Positions 27,500 through 36,574 of a stretch of 36,574 bases of DNA are shown here, piece after piece; position 1 is the first letter of the stretch, and every line of letters starts with the position of its first letter. The notes under the pieces were generated by a model. That model saw only the letters and a list, made by a program, of their open reading frames with translations, was not told where the DNA came from and searched no databases. Source of the DNA: Candidatus Aminicenantota bacterium (GTDB lineage: Bacteria; Acidobacteriota; Aminicenantia; Aminicenantales; Aminicenantaceae); NCBI GenBank assembly GCA_023133225.1, contig JAGLWV010000071.1, positions 1-36,574 of the forward strand, in the 5' to 3' direction. The position numbers were made by a program, and so were the translations under genes.

Positions 27500-27550
27500 A
27501 CAAACGTTTGTTTAATTTTATATTATTATATGGATGAACAAACGTTTGAT
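27500..27550. promoter_or_regulatory. paired operator-like palindromes CAAACGTTTG
   Basis: CAAACGTTTG at 27501-27510 and 27539-27548, 38 bp apart, flanking an AT-rich promoter-like segment upstream of 27578. Confidence 0.7.
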
Positions 27551-27577
27551 TAACTCAGGCGATTGCCGGAGGTTGAG

Positions 27578-28891
27578 ATGAGATTGAGATGGCTGAGTTT
27601 TATCATTATTCTATTACCGTGGACTACACTCTCTGCACAGAGCCTTTTTGAGGAAGCCACTGCCAATAAAGATAAGGAAAAACTATACGAGCTGAACGGA
27701 TATATCAGAGGAACACTTTTTGCCGGGAATGTGCCGAATATAAGCGAAACTGAGATAAAAAGCGGATACGGAGAGGCTTCATTAAAGCTCAAGGTGCGGA
27801 AGATGAACTTCGGCGACGGGTTTGCTGAGATCCGATATAGAACGGGTTGTGAATTTGGAGAGTCGATATCCGAACTGGATCTTCGTGAAGCCTATGTCAA
27901 CGCCTATATCGGGCCTTTCGATTTTAGAATCGGACATCAAATTGTTGCCTGGGGAAGAGCGGACGGCACAAATCCAACGGATAACATAACGCCTAAAAAT
28001 ATGATTGCCCGCTCCCCTAACGAGGATGACAGGAGAAATGCCAATTTCCTCATTCGCTCATATTTCAATTTACATCCGCTAAGGCTTGAGGCAATCTGGG
28101 TGCCATTTTTCAAATCCTCGGTCATTCCGACGAACTTACTTGATTTTCCTTCAGATGTCACATTTATTGAAATGGATTATCCAGAAGCGAGGCTGGAAAA
28201 CAGCGCGTTTGCCGTTAGACTGAACCTTGAACTGCCCTCCTTCGACGGCTCCCTCTCTTATTTTAAGGGGTATAATCCATTTCCTATCATTGATTTCAGT
28301 ATTTCCGGTGAAAATGGAATGAACGTTTCTCCTGTAGCCTACAGGATGCAAGTTCTGGGTGCCGATTTTTCGACCACAGCAGGGCCCCTCGGCCTAAGGG
28401 GTGAGATAGCTTACAGAAAGCCTTATCAAAATGACATGATAAGCGATTACATACCCAATCGTGAGCTTCATTATGTCATTGGACTCGATAAAGCATTTTC
28501 CATGGATTTTAACATTATCCTGCAGTACGTCGGGAAATATGTTTTTGATTATGTTGATTTAGAAATGCCGTCCAGTCCAGGAAACTGGGTTCTCTATATG
28601 TTCGACCTCAAAAACAGGATGGTTGCTTCTCAGCAGTATGAGATAAGCCATTCTCTTTCCATGCGGGCGGAATGGAGGCTTTTTCACGAAGCCTTGAAAT
28701 TTGAGGTCCTGGGTATGGTCAACATCACATCAGAAGAGTCCCTACTCAGACCAAAACTGACATATGATATTGCCGATGCCTTAAATTTTACTCTAGGAGC
28801 TGAGCTCTATTCCGGTCCTGATGATACGCTCTTTGGGACAATTGATTCCCATCTGGGTGCAGTCTTTACAGAACTGAAAATATCTTTTTAA
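27578..28891 (+). CDS. outer-membrane beta-barrel protein (DUF1302/alginate-export-like)
   Basis: Signal peptide MRLRWLSFIIILLPWTTLSAQ; GYIRGTLFAGN, DFRIGHQIVAWGRADGTNPTDNITPKNM; ATG 27578 has SD GGAGG, while the track starts at TTG 27563. Confidence 0.82.
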   Translation: MRLRWLSFIIILLPWTTLSAQSLFEEATANKDKEKLYELNGYIRGTLFAGNVPNISETEIKSGYGEASLKLKVRKMNFGDGFAEIRYRTGCEFGESISELDLREAYVNAYIGPFDFRIGHQIVAWGRADGTNPTDNITPKNMIARSPNEDDRRNANFLIRSYFNLHPLRLEAIWVPFFKSSVIPTNLLDFPSDVTFIEMDYPEARLENSAFAVRLNLELPSFDGSLSYFKGYNPFPIIDFSISGENGMNVSPVAYRMQVLGADFSTTAGPLGLRGEIAYRKPYQNDMISDYIPNRELHYVIGLDKAFSMDFNIILQYVGKYVFDYVDLEMPSSPGNWVLYMFDLKNRMVASQQYEISHSLSMRAEWRLFHEALKFEVLGMVNITSEESLLRPKLTYDIADALNFTLGAELYSGPDDTLFGTIDSHLGAVFTELKISF

Positions 28892-28903
28892 AGGGAGGAA
28901 ATA

Positions 28904-31174
28904 GTGAAGTCAATGGCTGACCTGATTATCCGGTTTCGCTTGCTTATAATAGTGGCTTTTATAGCGATAACTGTGATTTTTGCCACGCAAATACCGAAAG
29001 CTTCGATTAATTCCGAAATGAAGTTAATGTTGCCTTCCCATCTGGAATCAAGAATAAACACCGAAAAGATCGATGAACTTTTTGGCGGCACAGAGATGAT
29101 GATGGTCATAATCAGGACAGACGATGTGCTCAATCCCGAAACATTGAGGCGCACCAGGAGTATTTCAAGACAGATGAAGAGGATTAAGGGAGTCGATAAG
29201 GTTCTTTCCCTTTTTGAACTCAAGAATATAAAAGGGGAAGAAGGAGCCATAATCGTTAATCCTGTTGTGAAACGTATTCCCAGAACAGATGAGCAGAAAG
29301 AGAAATTGAGAAAAGAGATTATGGAGAATGATTTAGTCTACGGAAGTGCAGTTTCAAAGGACTTCACCCTTACGGCAATCATCGCTCTTCTTAAAACAGA
29401 TGTTTCAGATGAATATTTATTGGCTGAGATTGAAAAGCTTATCGAAGAAAATCCGGGTAGGGAAGAAATTGTCATCGGAGGAATGCCTAATATCCGAGTC
29501 CAGATTGCTACTAGCATCCGGCGCGATATGAGCCGCTTATTACCTTTAGCCCTACTCATCATGCTTATATTTCTTTTTATCTGTTTCAAACAGCTCAGAG
29601 GCGTCATCATGCCCTTGGTGGTCGTTGTCATGTCCATTGTGGTTTCCATGGGTTTAGTCCATCTGTTCGGATGGAAGATACATATCATTACAATCATTCT
29701 TCCGGTATTCCTCATCGCTGTTGCCAATGACTATGGTATCCATCTGGTTGCTAAATATCAGGAGTATAATGTCGAAGGAAATCCCTATTCAAGAAAAGAG
29801 CTAGCCAAAAAAATTTTTCAAAGTCTCGGGAAACCTGTTTTATTGACGGGATTAACGACCATAGCTGGAATGCTCTGTCTTCTTGGTCATATTATTACAC
29901 CTGCCCGCCAGCTTAGTATTCTGGCCTCATTAGGCATTGTGTTTGCCTTGGCGGCAAGCCTCCTCTTTATCCCTGCTGTTATCTCTTTTCTTCCCAGGGC
30001 GAAGCCGATTATTCGGGAAAATAGGAAGGTCATGAGAAAACCCTTACTTGAGCGTTTACTTCATTTCTTTGGAAGTTTTGTATCAAGAAAGCCAAAAGCC
30101 ATTATTGCAGGAGCGCTCATTTTCGCTGTGATTGCATCAGCGGGGATATTCTTTATTGTTGTTGATACAGACCCAAACAATTATTATTCCAAAGATTCCC
30201 CGATTGTTTATGTTGCGAACTTGATCAATAAAAATCTGGGAGGTGCACAAAATATAGCTGTGGTTCTTGAAGGTGATATAAAAGATCCCCGGCTCATGAA
30301 AAAGATTGATCATCTGGAAAGAGAGATCGGAGAAATTCCCGAAGTCGGGAACACGACGTCCATAGCCCGGGTTATCCGCATGATGAGCAGAGTTCTGAAC
30401 GATAAAGGAGAAAAATGGTATGATGCCATTCCCGACACAAGGAATGCGGTTGCCCAATATTTTGAGCTCTATTCCATGAGCGGGGACCCTGAAGACTTTG
30501 AAAAGATGGTTGATTTCCCCTATGAAAACGCTCTGATAACTGCCCGTATTAATAGTATAAGCACGGCAAAACTTAGCAGAGTCAGAGAGCAGATAGAAGA
30601 AATGGTGAAAGGTGATAAGGATGTTAGGTTAGTAGGAGGCTTTGCTTTGATCCTATCAGAGCTTGCACGCTTTATAGTAAATGGGCAGTTGCTCTCTCTC
30701 GGTCTGGCAATTTTGATTGTTGGGATTCTGCTCATGATTCTTTTCCGCTCGATCACTGCCGGGCTCATTTCGGCTGTTCCACTCGGGCTCTCCGTAACTG
30801 TGCTTTTCAGTCTTATGGGTGTCTTCGGCATTGAGCTTAACATAGCGACCGCTATGCTATCATCCATAATGATCGGGGTGGGGATTGACTACACGATTCA
30901 TTTTCTCTGGAGATACAGGGAAGAGAGACAGAATGGGCTTGTGCCGCGAGAAGCCGTAAAGAAGACCCTTACCACAACAGGCAGAGGCATTGTATTCAAC
31001 GCTTTTTCTGTTATTATGGGGTTTGTTGTTTTGCTTACTTCCGGTTTCATGCCCGTGAGGTTTTTCGGATTTCTTGTGGTGGTATCGATTTTTGCCTGTC
31101 TTGTTGGGGCTTTAGTCTTTATCCCGGCACTCTGTCTTGTATTGAAGCCTAAGTTTCTTGAACCGAAAAAATGA
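28904..31174 (+). CDS. RND superfamily (MMPL/SSD-type) exporter
   Basis: 756-aa ORF with two symmetric TM blocks; VANDYGIHLVAKYQEY and GVGIDYTIHFLWRYREE. Confidence 0.93.
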   Translation: MKSMADLIIRFRLLIIVAFIAITVIFATQIPKASINSEMKLMLPSHLESRINTEKIDELFGGTEMMMVIIRTDDVLNPETLRRTRSISRQMKRIKGVDKVLSLFELKNIKGEEGAIIVNPVVKRIPRTDEQKEKLRKEIMENDLVYGSAVSKDFTLTAIIALLKTDVSDEYLLAEIEKLIEENPGREEIVIGGMPNIRVQIATSIRRDMSRLLPLALLIMLIFLFICFKQLRGVIMPLVVVVMSIVVSMGLVHLFGWKIHIITIILPVFLIAVANDYGIHLVAKYQEYNVEGNPYSRKELAKKIFQSLGKPVLLTGLTTIAGMLCLLGHIITPARQLSILASLGIVFALAASLLFIPAVISFLPRAKPIIRENRKVMRKPLLERLLHFFGSFVSRKPKAIIAGALIFAVIASAGIFFIVVDTDPNNYYSKDSPIVYVANLINKNLGGAQNIAVVLEGDIKDPRLMKKIDHLEREIGEIPEVGNTTSIARVIRMMSRVLNDKGEKWYDAIPDTRNAVAQYFELYSMSGDPEDFEKMVDFPYENALITARINSISTAKLSRVREQIEEMVKGDKDVRLVGGFALILSELARFIVNGQLLSLGLAILIVGILLMILFRSITAGLISAVPLGLSVTVLFSLMGVFGIELNIATAMLSSIMIGVGIDYTIHFLWRYREERQNGLVPREAVKKTLTTTGRGIVFNAFSVIMGFVVLLTSGFMPVRFFGFLVVVSIFACLVGALVFIPALCLVLKPKFLEPKK

Positions 31175-31214
31175 GCAACATAGACATAATATGAATAGAA
31201 AGAGAAGGAGGAAG

Positions 31215-32018
31215 ATGATGATAAAAGTCAAAACATTGGCCGTTGTTTTGACAGGGCTTTTAGCCTTTTCTGCTCTGGATGCACAGGAAAACCTTTCCGC
31301 AAAACAGATCGTCGAAAGGTCATTCAAAGCCACAAAACTGGCCGGATCTGAAGCCATATCCACTCTAACCATCATCGACAAAAAAGGAAGAGAGAGGGTA
31401 AGAAAAATCGCCGTGGTGACCAAACTCTATGATAACGAGACTACGGAGAAAAGGCTTATCCGTTTCCTTTCACCGCCCGATGTCAAAGGTACCGGGCTTC
31501 TCTCCTTTGACTATGAAAAGAAGGATGATGATATGTGGCTGTTCATGCCTGCACTCAGAAAGACAAGGAGGATAATCAGCAGCGAAAAAGCGAAAAACTT
31601 CATGGGTTCGGAATTTTCCTATGCGGATATGACACCTCCAGTATTGGATGACTTCACTTATGAAATTTTAGGTGAGCAGGAAGTCGAGGATACCCTCTGC
31701 TGGGAGATAGAATTGATACCTGTAGATGATGATATTGCTGATGAAAACGGATTTTCAAGACGGATCGCCTACATCGCAAAGAAGGACTTTGTGATAAGAA
31801 AGGCCGTTTATTATGATCTCGACGGCGAACTCCAAAAGGAACTCGAGATCAAAGAAATAAAGGAGGTGGATACAATAAACCATAAATACAGACCCGTGCA
31901 CATGATCATGGTCAACAAACAGAATGGCCGGAAGTCCATTCTCAAAGTGGACGAGATCCAGTTCAGCCCGAATGTCAAAGACGAATACTTTACAACAAGA
32001 TATCTGGAAAGATATTAA
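31215..32018 (+). CDS. LolA-like outer-membrane lipoprotein-sorting protein
   Basis: SD AGAAGGAGG before ATG 31215; signal peptide; VERSFKATKLAGSEAISTLTIID, RFLSPPDVKGTGLLSFDYEKKDDDMWLFMPALRKTRRI, MGSEFSYADM. Confidence 0.9.
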   Translation: MMIKVKTLAVVLTGLLAFSALDAQENLSAKQIVERSFKATKLAGSEAISTLTIIDKKGRERVRKIAVVTKLYDNETTEKRLIRFLSPPDVKGTGLLSFDYEKKDDDMWLFMPALRKTRRIISSEKAKNFMGSEFSYADMTPPVLDDFTYEILGEQEVEDTLCWEIELIPVDDDIADENGFSRRIAYIAKKDFVIRKAVYYDLDGELQKELEIKEIKEVDTINHKYRPVHMIMVNKQNGRKSILKVDEIQFSPNVKDEYFTTRYLERY

Positions 32019-32135
32019 ATTAGTAAAATGGGTTTGTAAGTTAGATTTTGTTGAAATTCAAGACGAAATAATATAATAAATTTTTATGCAAAAAAATTCA
32101 TACCTAAACAAACATGAATCAGGAGGAATAATATT

Positions 32136-33359
32136 ATGAGTAAGGTTGCAGAGATTTTACCCGCATTATTATCAAAAACATCAGAAGTTTTGGTCCGTTC
32201 TGAGATACGAGAGCTTTTAAAGCTTACATCCCAGCCGGGAATCGTTTCCTTTGCAGGGGGGCTGCCTGATCCAGGACTTTTTCCCATAGAAGAAATGAAA
32301 GATGTCGTTAATACAGTCCTGGAAAGAGAGGGCGGTCAAGCTTTACAGTATGGACCGACTGAGGGTGACAGCCGCTTGATTGATTTTATAGTGAGATGGA
32401 TGAGAGAGGATGAAGGGGCCGAAATAGATAAAGATAATATTTTAATTGTTTCTGGCTCGCAGCAGGCACTGGATTTGGTTGGCAAGATTTTTATTAATCC
32501 CGGAGACCCAATAATCGTTGGGCTCCCAACCTATCTTGGAGCTGTGCAGGCTTTCAAGAGTTATAGAGCGAAGATGATAGGGGTACATGTAGGTAATGAG
32601 GGAATGGATATAGAAAGAGTAGAAGAAATATTGAGGGAATACAGAGAAAAAGAAGAAAAAGTAAAATTTATCTATGTCGTTCCCGATTTTCAGAATCCTT
32701 CAGGTGTGACGATGACTCTGGAGCGTAGGGAAAAACTGTTAAGTCTGTGTTATGAATACGGGACGGTAGTTGTGGAAGACAGTCCTTACCGAGATCTGAT
32801 ATTCGAAGGCGAACCTTTTCCTATGGTGGGAGCCATGGACAAAAAGGGATATGCTTTTTCTCTCCATACATTTTCCAAGATACTTTCACCGGGTTTCCGC
32901 ATGGGCTGGATTATTGCCAATAGCGCGATCATGGATAAGCTGGTTATGGCCAAACAGTCTGCAGATTTATGCACTGCACCTTTCGGTCAATCCGTAATAT
33001 ATGAATTTTGCAGGCGCGGCCTTCTCAAGCCGCATATCGAAAAAATAGTCAAGCTCTACAGGAAAAAACGTGACATTATGCTTAACGCCCTCGATAAATA
33101 CATACCGAAGGAGACAGGCATTAGCTGGACACATCCTCAGGGAGGGCTTTTCCTGTGGATGACTCTGCCGGAACATCTCGATGCAGATGATATCTTCCCG
33201 AGAGCGGTAGAGAAAAAGGTCGCCTATGTTATGGGCTCTGCTTTTCATTTTGACAGGAGCGGGAAAAATACACTCAGACTGAATTTCTCTTATCCGCGTG
33301 AAGAGCAGATCGATGAAGGGATAAAGCGTCTGGCTGATCTGTTTAAGGAACTGCTTTAG
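32136..33359 (+). CDS. class I/II PLP-dependent aminotransferase (2-aminoadipate / LysN-like)
   Basis: ISFAGGLPDPGLFP-like start, YGPTEGDSRLIDFI, VPDFQNPSGVTM, SKILSPGFRMGW; SD AGGAGG. Confidence 0.93.
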   Translation: MSKVAEILPALLSKTSEVLVRSEIRELLKLTSQPGIVSFAGGLPDPGLFPIEEMKDVVNTVLEREGGQALQYGPTEGDSRLIDFIVRWMREDEGAEIDKDNILIVSGSQQALDLVGKIFINPGDPIIVGLPTYLGAVQAFKSYRAKMIGVHVGNEGMDIERVEEILREYREKEEKVKFIYVVPDFQNPSGVTMTLERREKLLSLCYEYGTVVVEDSPYRDLIFEGEPFPMVGAMDKKGYAFSLHTFSKILSPGFRMGWIIANSAIMDKLVMAKQSADLCTAPFGQSVIYEFCRRGLLKPHIEKIVKLYRKKRDIMLNALDKYIPKETGISWTHPQGGLFLWMTLPEHLDADDIFPRAVEKKVAYVMGSAFHFDRSGKNTLRLNFSYPREEQIDEGIKRLADLFKELL

Positions 33360-33395
33360 TAATAAAAAGGATTAACCAAAAAGGAGGGATATGCC

Positions 33396-33689
33396 ATGTT
33401 TGCACGTTTAACCACGGCTCAAATAAAGATGAAGAGGATAGATGAATTTATAAAGCGCTATGAAGAGAGTGTTGTCCCTGCAGCCAAGACACAGAAGGGG
33501 TATTGTGGAATCTATCTCTTCGTTGATCGCGAAACTGGCAATGGTGTTGCTATCAGCCTATGGGACAAAGAAGAAGATGCCCTTGCCAATGAACAAAACC
33601 TCTATTACCAGGAACAGGTAGCTAAGTTTATTACCTATTACGAAAAGAATCCTATTCGCGAAGGATATGAGGTTTGTGTTAAAGCCTGA
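33396..33689 (+). CDS. small antibiotic-biosynthesis-monooxygenase-like (dimeric alpha/beta barrel) protein
   Basis: 97-aa ORF with good SD (AGGAGGG); KTQKGYCGIYLFVDRETGNGVAISLWDKEEDALANE. Confidence 0.7.
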   Translation: MFARLTTAQIKMKRIDEFIKRYEESVVPAAKTQKGYCGIYLFVDRETGNGVAISLWDKEEDALANEQNLYYQEQVAKFITYYEKNPIREGYEVCVKA

Positions 33690-33802
33690 ACACTTCTTCC
33701 CAATTCAAATAACAATACATACTACCTGCAGATCATCCTTGGAGAAGACAATAGCCCTCCCTTCACCATAACTCGTACTTAGAGAGGGCCATTTAAATGA
33801 AA

Positions 33803-33880
33803 GTAAAACCGGACATTTTTACGTTGCTAAGAACCGGACATTTTCACTTTGCCTTGACACCGTACTTGCCGGTTTTGACA
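33803..33880. mobile_element. IS-terminus-like remnant with repeated ACCGGACATTTT motifs
   Basis: AAACCGGACATTTTTAC 33806-33822, GAACCGGACATTTTCAC 33831-33847, inverted CCGGTTTTGAC 33869-33879; no transposase ORF nearby. Confidence 0.5.
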
Positions 33881-33903
33881 GTAAACATATTCTATGATAT
33901 AAG
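33875..33903 (+). promoter_or_regulatory. near-consensus sigma70-type promoter
   Basis: TTGACA (33875-33880), 17-nt spacer, TATAAG (33898-33903), upstream of fabF. Confidence 0.55.
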
Positions 33904-34067
33904 TTTATTCTGGAAATTTGAGTGAGATATTCATAGTGAATAAATACTTGTTTTTATTCGCTTCTCATTTAAGCCACGTAACTTCTTCCCTCGACTCGTC
34001 ATCAAATCTTCGAGGATTATCGAGGTTTCTTATATAGCTTTTCGAATTCTCAAAAGAATAAAATGCT

Positions 34068-35321
34068 GTGAAAGAACATAGAGTTGCCGTGACAGGATTA
34101 GGAGTTGTAACTCCTGTTGGAGTGGGCATTGAAGAATTCTGGGAGGGATTGAAAGCTGGCAGAAACGGTGTGTCGAGAGTGACACACTTCGACCCGACTG
34201 ATTTTTCTTCTCATATGGCTGCAGAGGTGAAGGATTTTGATCCAAAAGAATGGGTGGATGCCAAATCAGTCAGGCGGATGGACAGGTTCACACAATTCAG
34301 TCTGGCCTCTTCAAAGATGGCGCTCGAAGATTCCGGTTTGTTTGATGCCTCCTTTGATGAAAACAGAGCGGGAGTGATCATTGGTTCTGGTATCGGAGGT
34401 TCAGATACAATTGAGAAGGCCCATTCCAGTCTTAGTGAGAAAGGACCAAAGTCTTTGAATCCCTTTTTTGTGTCGAAAGCGCTCATAAATATGGCAGCAT
34501 GTGCAGTTTCCATTAAATATGGTTTGAAAGGACCTCTTTCTGCCCCTTCCGTTGCCTGTTCCACCGGGGCGAATGCAATCGGTGAGGCATTCCGGATTAT
34601 TCAAAGAGGTGATGCGGACATTATGCTGACTGGAGGTTCTGAGGCCTGTGTCACTCCATTGGCCTTCGGAGGATTCTGTGCAACACGGTCCATGTCAAGA
34701 AGAAACGATTGTGTCGAGAAGGCAAGCAGACCTTTTGACAGAAACCGAGATGGTTTTGTTATGGGAGAAGGAGCCGGTGTCGTTGTTTTAGAAAAGCTTG
34801 CGCATGCGCACAGCAGGGGTGTCCGCATCTATGCCGAACTCGTCGGATATGGTAATGCCGCCGACGCTTTTCACTTCACAGCTCCGGAACCCAACGGTGA
34901 AGGGATGGTTAGAGTGATGAGAAAGACGATTAAAGATGCACATATCAATCCGGAGGACATAGAATATATCAATGCCCATGGCACTTCTACCGTACTGAAT
35001 GATAAAACAGAAAGTAAAGCCATTATGAAGGTTTTTGGAGAATACGCGAAGAAACTGAAGCTTAGCTCTATAAAATCAATGATCGGCCACCTCTTGGCTG
35101 CTGCTGGAGCAGTGGAATTTGTATCTACGGTTATGAGCGTTTATACTGGCATTGTTCCTCCTACAATCAACTATGAAGAGTCCGATCCAGAATGCCCGCT
35201 CGATTATGTAGTCAATGGCGTTGAGGCGGTCGACGTTAAGATGGCGATGAGCAATTCTTTTGGATTTGGTGGAGGGAACGCATGTCTTATAGTAAAGAAA
35301 AATATTGGGGCTGAGAAATGA
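34068..35321 (+). CDS. fabF: 3-oxoacyl-ACP synthase II
   Basis: GTG start; VAVTGLGVVTPVGVGIEEFW, APSVACSTGANAIGEA (Cys), NAHGTSTVLNDKTE, KSMIGHLLAAAGAVE, NSFGFGGGNA. Confidence 0.95.
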   Translation: MKEHRVAVTGLGVVTPVGVGIEEFWEGLKAGRNGVSRVTHFDPTDFSSHMAAEVKDFDPKEWVDAKSVRRMDRFTQFSLASSKMALEDSGLFDASFDENRAGVIIGSGIGGSDTIEKAHSSLSEKGPKSLNPFFVSKALINMAACAVSIKYGLKGPLSAPSVACSTGANAIGEAFRIIQRGDADIMLTGGSEACVTPLAFGGFCATRSMSRRNDCVEKASRPFDRNRDGFVMGEGAGVVVLEKLAHAHSRGVRIYAELVGYGNAADAFHFTAPEPNGEGMVRVMRKTIKDAHINPEDIEYINAHGTSTVLNDKTESKAIMKVFGEYAKKLKLSSIKSMIGHLLAAAGAVEFVSTVMSVYTGIVPPTINYEESDPECPLDYVVNGVEAVDVKMAMSNSFGFGGGNACLIVKKNIGAEK

Positions 35322-36394
35322 AAATTCCAAAGCTTACGATTGGAAGTATAACTTCAGATATTCCCATTATTCAGGGAGGTATGGGAGTCAAAGTTTCCCT
35401 TTCTTTGCTTTCTGCCGCTGTAGCCAAAGAGGGGGGAATAGGTACAATTGCAAGCGTGGGACTCGGTGATATTGAGGCTTCGAAAAATGAGTATGAAAGG
35501 GTGTCTCGGGAAGCTCTGGAGCAGGAGATCCAGAAAGCTAAAAGTTTGACAGATGGCCATATCGCCGTCAATATCATGGGTGTGCTCAGCAACGCCGACG
35601 ATTTGGTAAGGGCTGCTGTAAGAGGAGGAATTAAAATAATTGCTTTTGGTGCTGGTCTTCCTCTTAAGCTTCCTGCCCTGGTAGAAGATAATTCAGTAAA
35701 TCTTCTTCCTATCATCAGTTCGGGCAGGGCTGCTGAACTGATCCTTCGTTGCTGGGATAGACGTTTCAGAAGAACTGCCGATGGACTCATTCTCGAAGGC
35801 CCCTTAGCAGGCGGGCATCTTGGCTTTTCTTTTGAGCAGCTCAGTCATCCGGAAAAATATTCCCTCAATGATCTGCTGCCTGAAATTCTGGATGTCGTGA
35901 AACCATATGAAGATAAATACGGAAGCAAAATTCCTGTTATCGTTGCCGGAGGCATCTTTGATGGAAATGATATTGCCCGGATGTTGTCACTCGGGGCATC
36001 TGGAGTACAGATGGCTACACGTTTTGTTTGTACCGATGAATGTGATGTAGCTCAGGAGTTCAAGGAGGAATATCTTAAAGCTCGAAAAGAAGATATTGTC
36101 ATTATTAAAAGTCCTGTGGGCATGCCTGGTAGAGCTATTCGGAATCAATTTTTAAAGTCTTTAGAAAATCAAGGCAAACTTAAAATTAACTGTCCTTATA
36201 GATGCTTGAGAACGTGCAACGTGAATGAGGCGAAGTATTGTATTGCCCTGGCTCTTGTAAACGCCTGCGTTGGAGATGTTGTCAACGGATTGATCTTTAG
36301 CGGACAGAATGCCTATCGTATCAATAAGATCATAACCGTTAAGGAACTCATATCAGAGCTCCTCGCCGAGATCGAGGCAAGCGATTTGACTTAA
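35318..36394 (+). CDS. nitronate monooxygenase / FabK-like flavin oxidoreductase
   Basis: IPIIQGGMGVKVS, PVIVAGGIFDGNDIARMLSLGASGVQMATRFV; ATGA overlap with fabF stop; Cys-rich CPYRCLRTCNVNEAKYC. Confidence 0.9.
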   Translation: MKIPKLTIGSITSDIPIIQGGMGVKVSLSLLSAAVAKEGGIGTIASVGLGDIEASKNEYERVSREALEQEIQKAKSLTDGHIAVNIMGVLSNADDLVRAAVRGGIKIIAFGAGLPLKLPALVEDNSVNLLPIISSGRAAELILRCWDRRFRRTADGLILEGPLAGGHLGFSFEQLSHPEKYSLNDLLPEILDVVKPYEDKYGSKIPVIVAGGIFDGNDIARMLSLGASGVQMATRFVCTDECDVAQEFKEEYLKARKEDIVIIKSPVGMPGRAIRNQFLKSLENQGKLKINCPYRCLRTCNVNEAKYCIALALVNACVGDVVNGLIFSGQNAYRINKIITVKELISELLAEIEASDLT

Positions 36395-36432
36395 GTGAGT
36401 CATTTTATTCCTTTTTATCCCCTCTAATCCAT

Positions 36433-36466
36433 TTATCCTGAATTATTCATAAAAACTGCCGACACC
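36433..36466 (-). repeat. 34-nt terminal repeat, right copy (inverted)
   Basis: ttatcctgaattattcataaaaactgccgacacc. Confidence 0.95.
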
Positions 36467-36574
36467 ATATCTTATTTTCAATGATATCAGCTCTTTATGC
36501 TGTTTTTCTCATGACAAAGTCTTAGACTTTCTTCTATGTTCTCAATTTTATAATAAGTCGGCATTTTTTACCCT

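Noticed and set aside
1-36574. tRNA, rRNA, prophage or toxin-antitoxin loci
   Set aside because: None recognised; no cloverleaf-like or rRNA-like sequence and no phage or TA-type proteins in the ORF set.

Overview
The 36.6 kb window looks like chromosomal DNA from an uncultured bacterium. The protein styles (zinc-ribbon/kinase/TPR proteins, VWFA-related proteins, PD40/TPR proteins, 6-bladed propellers) resemble Acidobacteriota/Aminicenantes-type genomes; that taxonomy is an inference. I support 24 protein-coding genes. They include two HD-GYP/HD-domain proteins, a HEAT-repeat protein, a TMTC-like membrane/TPR protein, and a four-gene hydantoinase/PLP-decarboxylase/AGCS-symporter/racemase operon. 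They also include a histidine kinase/response regulator pair, PD40/TPR and Ser/Thr kinase/TPR proteins, an SSS symporter followed by a membrane-anchored nucleotidyltransferase, a beta-barrel/RND/LolA-like trio, an aminotransferase, and a fabF/FabK-like pair. I see no rRNA, tRNA, CRISPR array, prophage or intact transposase. The most notable non-coding signals are: (i) three identical 56-nt hairpin repeats, one filling a convergent intergenic gap so exactly that it contributes to both stop codons, and two flanking one secreted-protein gene; (ii) two arrays of GTTRAGATT boxes with 11-bp periodicity near the response regulator, a candidate regulon; (iii) paired CAAACGTTTG palindromes upstream of the RND trio; (iv) a 34-nt inverted repeat at the two window ends with degenerate internal copies; and (v) an insertion-sequence-end-like remnant carrying a near-consensus promoter upstream of fabF. 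The two adjacent HD-GYP and HEAT proteins also appear to share an uncharacterised N-terminal domain. All calls are by eye, without database searches.
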